From: Geopseudomonas aromaticivorans
GTDB taxonomy: Bacteria > Pseudomonadota > Gammaproteobacteria > Pseudomonadales > Pseudomonadaceae
DNA length: 64,000 nt
Reading direction: 5' to 3'
Assembly: GCF_019097855.1 (NCBI RefSeq)
Contig: NZ_JAHRGL010000019.1
Span: forward strand, 1-64,000
Numbering within the stretch: position 1 is the first letter of the stretch; every line of letters starts with the position of its first letter. Made by a program: the position numbers and the translations under genes. Below are positions 33,539 to 42,229 of this stretch, in pieces. The notes beneath the pieces are model-generated. The model did not search any database and was not told the DNA's origin. It worked only from the letters and a program-made list of their open reading frames with translations.

Positions 33539-34459
33539 TCAGATCCCCTGCGGGATTTCCTCGCCGCCAAGGGCCTCGATCAGCTGCGGCAGGAACTCGA
33601 CGAAGGTCAGCATCATCAGGGTGAAGCTGGCGTCCTGCTGGGCCAGGGCGTCGTCGCCGCCGTCCTGCTCGGCCTGATCCTGCAGCAGGTCCTCGAAGCG
33701 CAGGCGCTTGAGTGCCAGCTTGTCGTCGATCAGCAGCGACAGCTTGTCCGACCAGGCCAGGCTCAGCTTGGTCACCAGCTTGCCGGCGGCCAGGTGGTTC
33801 TGTACTTCGTCGCTGCCCAGATCCTGGCGCTTGCAGCGCACGATGCCGCCGTCCTCGTGGGTGTCGCGCAGCTCGCACTCGTCCAGCAGTTGCAGGCCGT
33901 TGCTGGCCTGCTGGTTCTTCATCCAGTCGGTGAAGGTGGCGGTGGGGGCGACCTTCACGCTGAGCGGGCGCACAGGCAGACTGCCCAAGGCTTCGCGCAG
34001 GGTGGAGAGCAGGTCCTCGGCCTTCTTCGGGCTGGAGGCGTCGACCAGGATCAGCCCCTGCTGCGGGGCAATGGCGGCGAAGGTCATGTTGCGGCGGATG
34101 AAGGCGCGCGGCAGGAAGGTCTGCACGATCTCGTCCTTGAGCTGGTCACGCTCCTTCTTGTAGACCTTGCGCATCTGCTGTTCTTCGATCTCGTCGATCT
34201 TCTCCTTCAGCGCGTCGCGCACCACGCTGCCCGGCAGGATGCGTTCTTCCTTGCGCGCGGCGATCAGCAGGAAGTCCTGGCTGGCGTGTACCAGCGGCGC
34301 ATCGGCCCCCTTGCCCAGCGGGGCAACGAAGCCGTAGGTGGCCAGCTCCTGGCTGGCGCAGGGACGGGCGGGTTTGCTGGCCAGGGCCGCCTCGAGTTTT
34401 TCGACGTCCAGTTGCAGATCCTGGGTAAGGCGGTAGACAAGCAGGTTGCGGAACCACAT
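33539..34459 (-). CDS. rdgC: Recombination-associated protein RdgC
   Basis: 306 residues, the family length, from ATG 34459. [14 protein letters not shown] at the start, GWAPP-like [15 protein letters not shown], and the long helical middle ([33 protein letters not shown]) are the RdgC signature. It forms a DNA-encircling ring that limits RecA. It is separated from the guanidinium exporter leader by about 70 bases and is divergent from the tRNA pair. Confidence 0.95.
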   Translation of the reverse strand: MWFRNLLVYRLTQDLQLDVEKLEAALASKPARPCASQELATYGFVAPLGKGADAPLVHASQDFLLIAARKEERILPGSVVRDALKEKIDEIEEQQMRKVYKKERDQLKDEIVQTFLPRAFIRRNMTFAAIAPQQGLILVDASSPKKAEDLLSTLREALGSLPVRPLSVKVAPTATFTDWMKNQQASNGLQLLDECELRDTHEDGGIVRCKRQDLGSDEVQNHLAAGKLVTKLSLAWSDKLSLLIDDKLALKRLRFEDLLQDQAEQDGGDDALAQQDASFTLMMLTFVEFLPQLIEALGGEEIPQGI

Positions 34460-34574
34460 GGCGACGAGGTACTCCTCAAGCAAAGAGGCTCATTATTCCT
34501 GCTGGCGCGCTCGTCGGCCACCGAGGATTGTGCCAAGTGGTTGGTTTGCCTCGAATTTTTTTTTAAAAAAACGC

Positions 34575-34603
34575 TTGCCAAGGCGAGGCGATCTGCCTAG
34601 AAT
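34575..34603 (+). promoter_or_regulatory. Sigma-70 promoter of the tRNA-Val/tRNA-Asp transcript
   Basis: TTGCCA (34575-34580) and TAGAAT (34598-34603) are spaced by 17 bp, near-consensus -35 and -10 boxes. A GC-rich discriminator (GCGCACC) follows, typical of stable-RNA genes under stringent control. The first tRNA starts 46 bases after the -10. Confidence 0.75.
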
Positions 34604-34649
34604 GCGCACCACTTCGAGAGCAAACGCTAACAAGCGAATGCAACAGAAT

Positions 34650-34725
34650 GGGTGATTAGCTCAGCTGGGAGAGCATCTGCCTTACAAGCAGAGGGTCGGC
34701 GGTTCGATCCCGTCATCACCCACCA
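34650..34725 (+). tRNA. tRNA-Val (anticodon TAC)
   Basis: The acceptor stem GGGTGAT pairs with ATCACCC, the D arm is AGCTCAGCTGGGAGAGC, the anticodon loop CTTACAA gives TAC, the T loop is GGTTCGATCC and CCA is encoded. All four stems close. Confidence 0.97.
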
Positions 34726-34740
34726 CTCTCGAGGTTACGC

Positions 34741-34817
34741 GCAGCGGTAGTTCAGTCGGTTAGAATACCGGCCTGTCACGCCGGGGGTCGCGGGTTCGAG
34801 TCCCGTCCGCTGCGCCA
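34741..34817 (+). tRNA. tRNA-Asp (anticodon GTC)
   Basis: The acceptor GCAGCGG pairs with CCGCTGC, the discriminator is G, and CCA is encoded. The anticodon loop CTGTCAC gives GTC. The T arm CGGGTTCGAGTCCCG is standard. It follows the tRNA-Val by 15 bases and shares its transcript. Confidence 0.97.
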
Positions 34818-34857
34818 TTTTTCTCCCCAAAGTGACAATCCAGGCTAATTTCCCCCA

Positions 34858-34893
34858 AAAAGTTCAACGCGAAACGTCGCGATTTGAACTTTT
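34858..34893 (+). terminator. Terminator of the tRNA transcript
   Basis: AAAAGTTCAA-CGCGA pairs with TCGCG-(AT)-TTGAACTTTT around the loop AACG, a 15-bp stem ending in T-rich sequence. It lies 40 bases after the tRNA-Asp gene and before the next promoter. Confidence 0.8.
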
Positions 34894-35004
34894 CGTCGTT
34901 TCTGCATTCCAAAAAATTCCAGCCATAGGCAGCAGCGCTGTCAGCCTGCTAAGCTCGCGCTTTTCCGAGTATGCCGCTGTGGCACCTATCATTAAGGAAT
35001 ATGC

Positions 35005-35712
35005 ATGAAACATCATCGGTTGGCCGCTGCGGTGGCTCTGGTCGGCCTGGTCCTCGCCGGCTGCGACAAGCAGGCGGCCGAGAAGGCGCAGGAGCTCAAG
35101 ACCCCGGCAGAGAAAGCCTCCTACGGTATCGGTCTGAACATGGGGCGCAGCCTGACCCAGGAAGGCATGAACGATCTCGACTCCAAGGCGGTCGCTCTCG
35201 GCATCGAGGATGCCATGGCGAAGAAAGAGCAGCGACTGACCGACGAGCAACTGATGGAAGCCTTCGGTTTCCTGCAGAAGCGTGCCGAGGAGCGCATGGC
35301 GGCGCTCGGCGACGAGAACGCCAAGGCTGGCAAGAAGTTCCTCGAGGACAATGGCAAGCGCGAAGGCGTGGTGACCACCGCTTCCGGTCTGCAGTATGAA
35401 GTCCTCAAGAAGGCTGACGGTGCACAGCCCAAGGCTGATGACGTGGTCAGCGTGCACTACGAGGGCAAGCTGGTCGATGGCACAGTGTTCGACAGCTCGA
35501 TCAAGCGTGGTGCTCCGATCGACCTGCCGGTTGGCGGCGTGATCCCGGGTTGGGTCGAAGGCCTGCAGCTGATGCATGTCGGCGAGAAGTACAAGCTGTA
35601 TATCCCCAGCGAGCTGGCTTACGGCGCGCAGAGCCCGAGCCCGATGATTCCGGCCAACTCAGTGCTGGTCTTCGAGCTGGAACTGCTGAGCATCCAGAAA
35701 AAGGCCGAATAA
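35005..35712 (+). CDS. FKBP-type peptidyl-prolyl isomerase, lipoprotein
   Basis: 235 residues. A lipobox LAGC places the lipidated Cys at residue 20, so it is probably anchored to the membrane facing the periplasm. A helical N-terminal dimerisation region (ASYGIGLNMGRSLTQEG...) is followed by the FKBP domain (VVSVHYEGKLVDGTVFDSS, PGWVEGLQLMHVGEKYKLYIP, IPANSVLVFELELL). This is the FkpA/Mip/FklB layout of a periplasmic prolyl isomerase and chaperone. A hairpin terminator follows the stop. Confidence 0.92.
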   Translation: MKHHRLAAAVALVGLVLAGCDKQAAEKAQELKTPAEKASYGIGLNMGRSLTQEGMNDLDSKAVALGIEDAMAKKEQRLTDEQLMEAFGFLQKRAEERMAALGDENAKAGKKFLEDNGKREGVVTTASGLQYEVLKKADGAQPKADDVVSVHYEGKLVDGTVFDSSIKRGAPIDLPVGGVIPGWVEGLQLMHVGEKYKLYIPSELAYGAQSPSPMIPANSVLVFELELLSIQKKAE

Positions 35713-35730
35713 GCCTGTAGCCGGTTTCCT

Positions 35731-35764
35731 CACCAGCGCCCCGCTTGTCGGGGCGTTGGTGTTT
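35731..35764 (+). terminator. Terminator after the FKBP gene
   Basis: CACCAGCGCCCCG pairs with CGGGGCGTTGGTG across a short CTTGT loop and is followed by TTT. It starts 19 bases after the stop. Confidence 0.8.
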
Positions 35765-36208
35765 CTGCGTGTGCAGTCCTTGACGTCTGGGCTGGAAAGC
35801 CCGTCGGGCGGGGTGGGTGTACTGTGGTTATACACACCTGGATCTAGTCTCTGCGGTGCTGTCAAGAGCTGCCTTGCGCCTGTCGTGAATAATTTTAACT
35901 TTCTGATTTGTAAAGGTTTTTTTGGTTGAGCAAAAAATGCCCGATCTGTCTGGAGGCCGCATTCCATGGGCGTCCTACCGACTCTTCCAGATATTGCCCA
36001 CAAGGTTATCCACAGGATTTGTGGGTAACGCCCACAAGCCCAGTAACCATGCGCCTTGGCTGGGTGTGGGGATAAGTGACAGAGGAAAATGCCGCGCCAC
36101 TGCGACAAAAAGTCTTTCCGCGGGGCGCTGCCGGCAGCCTTGATCGCTGTGCTGTCATGGCAGTCCGCGCAGGCCTGTTAAACTGAAGCAAAAGGGAGTG
36201 ATGACCTC
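35765..36208. other. Intergenic region with AT-rich segment and DnaA boxes
   Basis: About 440 bp without a gene I can support. It holds an AT-rich run (about 35885-35940) unusual for this genome, DnaA boxes TTATACACA (35828-35836) and TTATCCACA (36006-36014), a near-match TTATCCCCA on the minus strand (36067-36075), and a GTGGG/CCCAC hairpin near 36021-36035. The promoter of the HTH operon must lie at its right end. The role of the DnaA boxes is unknown. Confidence 0.55.
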
Positions 36209-36538
36209 ATGGCTGTACAAGTGCTAGAGCGCGACGGCGAGCCGGAATATGCGGTGCTGCCGTGGGCCGAATACCAGGAGCTGCTGGCTGCCGCCGGGCG
36301 GCAGCCTGTCGTGCGGGCCGCAGCGCCGTTGGTGCAGGAGCCGCCGGTATTCGATCTGGCCAACCTGCGCCGCCTGCGTGAGGCGCGCAATCTTGCCCCG
36401 GAGCAGCTGGCTCGCGCCGTGGGCATCAGCCCGCATTACCTGGGGCTGATCGAAAGCGGTGAGCGCCTGCCTGATCAGGCCATCCTGCGCGCGCTGACGC
36501 GGCTGTTCGCTGCGGCACCCGAAGGATCTGCGGATTGA
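36209..36538 (+). CDS. XRE-family helix-turn-helix regulator
   Basis: 109 residues. The N-terminal 45 residues (MAVQVLERDGEPEYAVLPWAEYQELLAAA) resemble the beta-rich start seen in Phd-like antitoxin-type proteins. The C-terminal half is an XRE DNA-binding domain (LRRLREARNLAPEQLARAVGISPHYLGLIESGERLP). AGGGAG lies upstream of the ATG. It is the first of three overlapping genes and probably regulates its own operon. No toxin is recognisable downstream. Confidence 0.8.
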   Translation: MAVQVLERDGEPEYAVLPWAEYQELLAAAGRQPVVRAAAPLVQEPPVFDLANLRRLREARNLAPEQLARAVGISPHYLGLIESGERLPDQAILRALTRLFAAAPEGSAD

Positions 36539-36903
36539 CCCTGCGTATCAGTCGGCAGCACTGGCAGGGCCTCTTGGAGGCCTTGGAGGAAGCGCGCTGC
36601 CAGCGCCACCTGCTGACCTACCGCTCGCTGATCGAGCGTCTCCAGCTGCCGCCGCCGGCGATGACCACCCTGGCCGCAGCGCTCGAGTATCTGGCGGCAC
36701 TGGACGTGCAGGCCGGGCAACCCCTGCGCAGTGCCCTGGTGATCAGCCAGGGGGCCAGCCGTCTGCCGCGTCCGGGATTCTTCGAGTGTGTCGGGCGCCT
36801 CGGACGCTTCAGTGGCGCGCCGGACGGCACCGCTGCCGCGGCTTGGCATGCGGCTGAGGTGGTGCGGGTCTTCGAGTTCGAATTTGTGGGGGGCTCCGAG
36901 TGA
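36535..36903 (+). CDS. Uncharacterised protein in HTH-regulator operon
   Basis: 122 residues from TTG 36535, which overlaps the preceding TGA (TTGA) and has AAGGA upstream. RISRQHWQGLLEALEEARCQRHLLTYRSLIERLQLPPPAMTTLAAALEYLAALD looks like a winged-helix-like fold also seen in small MGMT-like or ribosome-associated proteins. I do not recognise the family. It is coupled on both sides by stop/start overlaps, so it is made in proportion to its neighbours. Confidence 0.65.
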   Translation: MTLRISRQHWQGLLEALEEARCQRHLLTYRSLIERLQLPPPAMTTLAAALEYLAALDVQAGQPLRSALVISQGASRLPRPGFFECVGRLGRFSGAPDGTAAAAWHAAEVVRVFEFEFVGGSE

Positions 36904-37376
36904 TGCAGCTGTTCTGGCGCCTGCGGGCGCGCATGGGCTATCTGTTGGCCCGCCGCCTGTTCCACTGGCAATGGCTGGTGGGGCAGCCGCGCGCCTGGCG
37001 CTGGATGGAAGGGCAGTTCGCGCGCATGGCCAAGCTCGGCGATGCCCGGGCGCAGGATTTCTACGGCCATCTGCTGCTGTTTCGCGGCCAGGGCCTCGGG
37101 GCCCGCGAGGAAGGTCTGCGCCTGCTGCGTCTGGCGGCGGCCCAGGGACAGGTCAAGGCGGCCTTCCAGCTTGGCCTGCAGGCCCTCAAGGGCAGTGCGC
37201 AGCAGGCGCCGGATGCCGCCGCGGCGCTGCCTTACTGGCGTCAGGCAGCAGCCGGCGGGCATCCGCTGGCGGCGCACAAGCTGGCCGAGTTGCTGCGCGA
37301 AGGGGCTCCCGGCGTGGTGGCCGACCCGGCAGAAGCCGAGCGTCTGGAGAGGCGCGCGCGCGAGTTGGGCCTGTGA
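36903..37376 (+). CDS. Sel1-repeat (TPR-like) protein
   Basis: 157 residues, ATG 36903 overlapping the previous TGA by one base (TGATG). At least three Sel1-like units are seen: DARAQDFYGHLLLFRGQGLGAREEGLRLLRLAAAQGQVKAAFQLGLQAL, and ALPYWRQAAAGGHPLAAHKLAELLREG. Sel1 repeats form solenoids for protein contacts. There is no signal peptide, but the basic, aromatic N-terminus (LFWRLRARMGYLLARRLFHWQW) may contact the membrane. Third gene of the HTH operon; convergent with the EAL gene four bases away. Confidence 0.75.
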   Translation: MQLFWRLRARMGYLLARRLFHWQWLVGQPRAWRWMEGQFARMAKLGDARAQDFYGHLLLFRGQGLGAREEGLRLLRLAAAQGQVKAAFQLGLQALKGSAQQAPDAAAALPYWRQAAAGGHPLAAHKLAELLREGAPGVVADPAEAERLERRARELGL

Positions 37377-37380
37377 CGGG

Positions 37381-38148
37381 TCAGGCGCAGACCTTGAGGT
37401 CGCGCAGCTTTTCGCTGGCCGGCTGTTCCTGCGGGCGGCCGAGCAGGTAGCCCTGCACCAGATCCACGCCCATCCCGGCCAGGACCTGCAATTCTTCTAG
37501 CTGCTCCACGCCTTCGGCAATCACCCGGGCGCGCGCGGTCTGGGCCATGCGCAGGATGGAGCCGACGAACTCGCGCTTGAGCGGGTCGAGGTGGATGCCA
37601 TCAATGAAGTGGCGGTCGATCTTGACGATATCCGGCCGCAGCTCCGACCACAGGCGCAGGCTCGAGTAGCCGGCGCCGAGGTCGTCCAGGGCGATGGAGA
37701 AGCCCATGGCACGGTAGTGACGCAGGGCGCGCTGGAGCAGATCGAAGTCCTCGATCGGCGTCTGTTCGGTCAGTTCGATCACCACCCGCGCCGGTTCGAT
37801 GCCGCAATCCTGCAGCAGCTGCAGCGTGCGGCCAGACTGGTGCCCCGGCTCGACCAGCAGTTCCGGGCAGACATTGAGGTAGAGCGTGCCGGGGAAGCGC
37901 TGGCGGCTGAACTGGGCGCAGGCGCGGGCACGGCTCGCCATTTCCAGCTCGTTCAGCCTTCCGGCGTTGCGGGCTAGGGAAAACAGCGTCAGCGGCGCAT
38001 GCAGCGGGCTGTTGGAAGGGCCGCGGGTGAGGGCTTCGTAACCGTGGATGCGCTTGCCGGCGAGCGAGACGATGGGCTGGAACAGGGTGTTGAGCAGGTT
38101 GTGGGCGAGGATTCGCTCCAGTTCGCTCAACTGTTCGGTGGTGGTCAT
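37381..38148 (-). CDS. EAL-domain cyclic-di-GMP phosphodiesterase
   Basis: 255 residues consisting of one EAL domain with a short N-terminus. Key residues are present: EAL at 38-40 (YEALTRG), the ELTEQ metal Glu, IALDDLGAGYSSL with the Asp pair, VKIDRHFIDGI with Lys and IAEGVEQLEEL. It should therefore hydrolyse c-di-GMP to pGpG; no sensor domain is attached. ATG 38148 is taken as start; an in-frame TTG at 38166 is possible. It lies between a terminator and the HTH operon on the opposite strand. Confidence 0.9.
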   Translation of the reverse strand: MTTTEQLSELERILAHNLLNTLFQPIVSLAGKRIHGYEALTRGPSNSPLHAPLTLFSLARNAGRLNELEMASRARACAQFSRQRFPGTLYLNVCPELLVEPGHQSGRTLQLLQDCGIEPARVVIELTEQTPIEDFDLLQRALRHYRAMGFSIALDDLGAGYSSLRLWSELRPDIVKIDRHFIDGIHLDPLKREFVGSILRMAQTARARVIAEGVEQLEELQVLAGMGVDLVQGYLLGRPQEQPASEKLRDLKVCA

Positions 38149-38167
38149 GCAGGGCTCGGCAGTCAAT

Positions 38168-38197
38168 GAAAAAACGCCCCGGACAGTTGCCGGGGCG
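38168..38197 (-). terminator. Terminator after prc
   Basis: Minus strand: CGCCCCGG pairs with CCGGGGCG across a seven-base loop and is followed by TTTTTT. It lies 70 bases beyond the prc stop and just before the EAL gene. Confidence 0.88.
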
Positions 38198-38266
38198 AGT
38201 TGATTTCACGACTAAATTGTGACGATTTGATGTCGGGAGGTGGTCGAGTGACCATCTCCCGTCGCC

Positions 38267-40348
38267 TCAATGTTTGGCGACCGCCGAGTTGAGGGTGAGA
38301 TAGTCCAGCAGGATGCGTCCCGATTCGGCGAGGAAAGCATCCTTTTCCGGCGGCAGCTTGTCTTCCTCGCTGGCGTCAGCCTGCTCTTCCTCGTCCTTCA
38401 GTTCTTTCAGCGGCGCCTCGCCCTTGGCGCTGCGGCGGGCGTTCTCCAGGGCCAGCTGGCGCCCTTCGATGTCGTTGCGCTGCGCCTTGCGCTTGTCCTC
38501 GTTGAGGCTGACCTCGGTGTTCTGCATCAACTGCTGGCTCAGTTCCAGGCTCTTGCGGGTGAACTCGAAGTCCGGGTCCTTTGCCGTGCGCGCCTCGTGC
38601 AGAGTCTTGAGTTCGGCGAGGAACGGGCGGAACGGATCGCTGGCAGGCTTGATCGCCGGGTCGATGCGGTCCCACGGCATGGCGGCCGGCAGGGCGCTTT
38701 CGCCGATCTCCTTGACGTCGACGATTGCCGGGTAGGCAATGTCCGGCAGTACGCCCTGATGCTGGGTGCTCTGCCCGGAAACCCGGTAGAACTTGGCCAG
38801 GGTCAGCTTCAGCTCGCCGTGGTTGAGCGGCTGGATGGTCTGCACGGTGCCCTTGCCGAAGGTCTGGCCACCGAGGATCAGGGCGCGGTGATAGTCCTGC
38901 ATGGCACCGGCGAAGATTTCCGAGGCCGAGGCCGACAGGCGGTTGACCAACACGGCCATCGGCCCCTTGTAGTAGGTGCCCTGGTCTTCGTCGGCCAGCA
39001 CGTCGACGCGCCCGTCGCTGTTGCGCACCAGCACCGTCGGCCCCTGGTCGATGAACAGGCCGGTCAGCTCGGTGGCTTCCTGCAGCGAGCCCCCCCCGTT
39101 GTTGCGCAGGTCGATGACCACGCCATCGACCTTCTCCTGCTGGAGTTCGCTCAGCAGCTTGCGCACGTCGCGGGTGGTGCTCTTGTAGTTCGGGTCGCCG
39201 CCGCGGTAGGCCTTGAAGTCCAGATAGAAGGCCGGGATCTCGATCACGCCGAGCTTGTAGTCGCGGCCGTCGTGTTCGAGCTTGAGCACCGACTTCTTCG
39301 CCGCTTGTTCTTCCAGCTTGACCGCTTCGCGGGTGATCGGCACCACCTTGCTGGTCTGGTCGTTGGCCGCATTGCTGGCCGGGATCACTTCCAGGCGCAC
39401 TACCGAGTCTTTCGGGCCGCGGATCAGCTTGACCACTTCGTCCAGGCGCCAGCCGATCACGTCGACCATTTCCTTGTCGCCCTGGGCGACGCCGATGATG
39501 CGGTCGGCCGGTTTGAGCAGCTTGCTCTTGTCTGCCGGTCCGGCGGGCACCAGGCGCACGACCTTGACGTGCTCATTGTCGCTCTGCAGCACCGCGCCGA
39601 TGCCTTCCAGCGACAGGCTCATATTGATGTCGAAGTTTTCCGCGTTTTCCGGCGACAGGTAGTTGGTGTGCGGGTCGTAGGTCTGGGTGAAGGCGTTGAT
39701 GTAGGCTTGGAAAATGTCCTCGCTGCGCGTCTGCGCCAGGCGTGCGAGCTGGTTCTTGTAGCGCTTGCTCAGCAGCTCCTCGATCGCCTTGGGCTCCTTG
39801 CCGGCCAGCCTCAGGCGCAGTACCTCATCCTTGACCCGCTTTTGCCACAACTCGTCGAGCGCCTTGCTGTCGGCGGCCCAGGGGGCTTTCTCGCGGTCGG
39901 TTTGCAGGCTTTCGTCGCGGCTGAAATCGAACTTATCAACACCCTGGCCGAGCAGCGACAGGGCGAACTCCAGTCGCTCCTGCATGCGTTCAAGCTGGCG
40001 CTTGTAGATGACGAAGCCGGGCTGCAGCTCGCCGCTCTTCAAGTAGTCGTCGAAGCGGTAGCGCCAGGGTTCGAAGGCGGCGATGTCGGCGGCGGTGAAG
40101 TAGCTGCGCGCCGGGTCGAGGCTCTTCAGGTAGTCGTCGAAGATCTGCGACGAACGGGCATCGTTCAGCGGCGGCTTGTTGTAGTGATGGCGCTTGAGCA
40201 GCTCCACTACGTTGAGGCTGGCGACCGTCTGCTCGCGGTCGGGTTGCAGGCCATCCCAGGGATTGGTGCGGGCGGCCGCATTGCTCAGCGGCAGAACGCT
40301 GGAGGCCAGGACAAGAGCGAGGGCGGAGCAGGACAGGGAGCGTTTCAT
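38267..40348 (-). CDS. prc: Tail-specific (C-terminal processing) periplasmic protease Prc
   Basis: 693 residues. A signal peptide ends near LSNAAA; the N-terminal DUF3340-like region is followed by a PDZ domain (LEGIGAVLQSDNEHVKVVRLVPAGPA) and an S41 peptidase with Ser in NRLSASASEIFAGAMQDY near residue 470 and Lys in GGQTFGKGTVQ near 498, plus a charged C-terminal region. It trims C-termini of periplasmic proteins; in P. aeruginosa the homologue degrades MucA forms. ATG 40348 is chosen because it places the signal peptide at the start. Complete in length. Confidence 0.93.
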   Translation of the reverse strand: MKRSLSCSALALVLASSVLPLSNAAARTNPWDGLQPDREQTVASLNVVELLKRHHYNKPPLNDARSSQIFDDYLKSLDPARSYFTAADIAAFEPWRYRFDDYLKSGELQPGFVIYKRQLERMQERLEFALSLLGQGVDKFDFSRDESLQTDREKAPWAADSKALDELWQKRVKDEVLRLRLAGKEPKAIEELLSKRYKNQLARLAQTRSEDIFQAYINAFTQTYDPHTNYLSPENAENFDINMSLSLEGIGAVLQSDNEHVKVVRLVPAGPADKSKLLKPADRIIGVAQGDKEMVDVIGWRLDEVVKLIRGPKDSVVRLEVIPASNAANDQTSKVVPITREAVKLEEQAAKKSVLKLEHDGRDYKLGVIEIPAFYLDFKAYRGGDPNYKSTTRDVRKLLSELQQEKVDGVVIDLRNNGGGSLQEATELTGLFIDQGPTVLVRNSDGRVDVLADEDQGTYYKGPMAVLVNRLSASASEIFAGAMQDYHRALILGGQTFGKGTVQTIQPLNHGELKLTLAKFYRVSGQSTQHQGVLPDIAYPAIVDVKEIGESALPAAMPWDRIDPAIKPASDPFRPFLAELKTLHEARTAKDPDFEFTRKSLELSQQLMQNTEVSLNEDKRKAQRNDIEGRQLALENARRSAKGEAPLKELKDEEEQADASEEDKLPPEKDAFLAESGRILLDYLTLNSAVAKH

Positions 40349-40529
40349 CAGATTTTCGCGTCGCAGGGAGTCACGCCAGTTAGGCAACATAAAAGACACA
40401 TGGTTCCATGGTGCCAGTATAGGGCGTCGGAGGAGGGAGGCTGACGTGAAGCCAGTTTCCGGGTAACAATCCGGCCGCAGACTCCGGCGCGCTCAACGGG
40501 CGCCGGGTATTCAACAATATGGAGGTAGC

Positions 40530-41492
40530 GTGAACGCATTGCAAGGTATCGAGGGACAGCTGGAGTGGGGCGCACAGCCGCGCCCGGAGTGCGACGTCGG
40601 CCAGATCCGCATCCGCGTGGCGGCCGCGGGTCTCAATCGCGCCGACCTGCTGCAGCGCAACGGCCTGTACCCGCCGCCGCCGGGCGTGACCCCGGTGCTG
40701 GGTCTGGAGTGCTCCGGAGTGGTCAGCGAGGTGGGGGCCGGCAGTCGCTGGCGCGTGGGCGACCGGGTGTGCGCGCTGCTGGCCGGCGGCGGCATGGCTG
40801 AGGAGGTGGTGGTGGATGCCGGCCACGCCCTGCCGGTGCCCGAGGGGCTGAGCCTGCAGGAGGCCGCGGTGCTGCCGGAGGTCTACGCCACCGCCTGGCT
40901 CAACCTCTTCCAGCTGGGCCGCCTGTTGCCGGGCGAGAAGGTGCTGCTGCACGCCGGTGCCAGCGGCGTCGGTTCTGCCGGCATCCAGCTGTGCAAGGCG
41001 TTTGGCAGTCCGTGCTGGGTCAGCGTCGGCTCGGCCGAACGGCTGGCCTATTGCGAGGCCCTGGGCGCCCAGGGTGGGGTGATTCGCGGCGAGACCCTCG
41101 ACGGCCTGCGTGACTTCGCGCCGTTCGACGTGATCCTCGATCCAGTGGGTGCCAGCTACGCCGAGCTGAACCTCAAGCTGCTCGGCCAGGATGGGCGCTG
41201 GGTGATCATCGGTCTGATGGGCGGACGCAAGGCCCAGCTGGATCTGGCCCTGTTGCTGGGCAAGCGCATCCAGATGATCGGCTCGACCCTGCGCAGCCGC
41301 GATGCCGAGTCCAAGGCGCAGCTGCTGGCCGAGCTGGAACAGCACGTCTGGCCGCTGTTCAGCGAGGGACGCCTGAAGCCGCAGCTCGAGCGCAGCTACC
41401 CGATCAGCGATGCCGAGGCGGCCTTTGCCGCACTGGCCAGCAACGAGGTGCAGGGCAAGGTGGTGTTGGTGGTGGATGCCAGTCTGAACTGA
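40530..41492 (+). CDS. NAD(P)H:quinone oxidoreductase, zinc-free MDR family (PIG3 type)
   Basis: 320 residues from GTG 40530, with GGAGGTAGC immediately upstream. AAAGLNRADLLQRNGLYPPPPG is the signature of the quinone oxidoreductase/PIG3 group, without the zinc ligands of alcohol dehydrogenases. The Rossmann nucleotide-binding site is LLHAGASGVGSAGIQL. It should reduce quinones with NADPH. Divergent from prc, convergent with the HAD gene. Confidence 0.9.
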   Translation: MNALQGIEGQLEWGAQPRPECDVGQIRIRVAAAGLNRADLLQRNGLYPPPPGVTPVLGLECSGVVSEVGAGSRWRVGDRVCALLAGGGMAEEVVVDAGHALPVPEGLSLQEAAVLPEVYATAWLNLFQLGRLLPGEKVLLHAGASGVGSAGIQLCKAFGSPCWVSVGSAERLAYCEALGAQGGVIRGETLDGLRDFAPFDVILDPVGASYAELNLKLLGQDGRWVIIGLMGGRKAQLDLALLLGKRIQMIGSTLRSRDAESKAQLLAELEQHVWPLFSEGRLKPQLERSYPISDAEAAFAALASNEVQGKVVLVVDASLN

Positions 41493-41503
41493 GTGGTTCC
41501 GCT

Positions 41504-41541
41504 GTGGCTGGGGACGCGTCGCGTCCCTGGTCGCGTGCCAC
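41504..41541. terminator. Hairpin between convergent genes
   Basis: GGGACGC pairs with GCGTCCC around GTC, nested within GTGGC/GCCAC. It lies in the 70-base gap between two convergent genes and could stop transcription from both sides, although no T-run follows. Confidence 0.4.
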
Positions 41542-41561
41542 CCCTCTCTGTCGGCGGGCGC

Positions 41562-42215
41562 TCAGCGCCAGTCCAGAACGTCCCAGCCATGTCGCTCGGC
41601 ATGCTCGCGCAGCGCGGCATCCGGGTTGACCGCATGGGGATGTTCAACGTGGCACAGCAGCGGCAGGTCGTTGCGCGAGTCGGAGTAGAAGTGCGCCCCG
41701 CTCAGCGCCTCCCCTTGCGCCTCCAGCCACTGCGCCAGGCGCTGGATCTTGCCCTCGCGGGCGGCGGGGATGCCGCTGAGGCGGCCGCTGTAGTGACCGT
41801 GCTGCAGTTCCAGCTCGGTGGCCAGTACCTCGGCGATGCCCAGGCGTGCGGCGATGGCCTGCACCAGAAAGGTTGGCGAGGCGGAGATCATCAGGATGCG
41901 GTCGCCAGCGGCGCGATGCTTGGCGATTGCGCGCATGCCGTCGCTGTGGATCAGCGGCTCGATGATCGCCTCGACGAAGGGGCCGGCGACGTACTCGACC
42001 TCTTCGCGCGAACGGCCGACCAGCGGCTGCAGGCAGAAGGCCATGTAGTCCTCCAGGCTGACCTGCAGCGCGGCATACAGCGCCACCAGCTCCTGCTCGC
42101 GGGGAATGAAGGACTCACGGTCGAGCCAGCCGATGTCGGCCAGGTGTTCCAGCCACAGGCTGGGGCTGTTGCCGCCGATCAGGGTGTCGTCGAGGTCGAA
42201 GATCGCCAATGCCAC
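41562..42215 (-). CDS. HAD-IB family phosphatase (SerB/CicA-like)
   Basis: 217 residues. HAD motif I is FDLDDTLIGGNS with nucleophile Asp7 and Asp9; motif II is the Ser in ILMISASPTF; motif III and IV are EGKIQRLAQWL and FYSDSRNDLPLL. The all-helical C1 cap between motifs I and II is that of the IB subfamily, which includes phosphoserine and histidinol-phosphate-type phosphatases. The substrate is not evident. It is downstream of apeB by 14 bases, so probably co-transcribed. Confidence 0.9.
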   Translation of the reverse strand: MALAIFDLDDTLIGGNSPSLWLEHLADIGWLDRESFIPREQELVALYAALQVSLEDYMAFCLQPLVGRSREEVEYVAGPFVEAIIEPLIHSDGMRAIAKHRAAGDRILMISASPTFLVQAIAARLGIAEVLATELELQHGHYSGRLSGIPAAREGKIQRLAQWLEAQGEALSGAHFYSDSRNDLPLLCHVEHPHAVNPDAALREHAERHGWDVLDWR

Positions 42216-42229
42216 GCTACGCGCTCCGC

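Noticed and set aside
33539-34817. An integrated element at the tRNA genes
   Set aside because: Both tRNAs have intact 3-prime ends and encoded CCA, and no integrase or repeat of the tRNA end was seen nearby.
38270-40444. A 724-codon plus-strand frame
   Set aside because: It is antisense to prc, which is a complete, recognised gene with signal peptide and catalytic residues.
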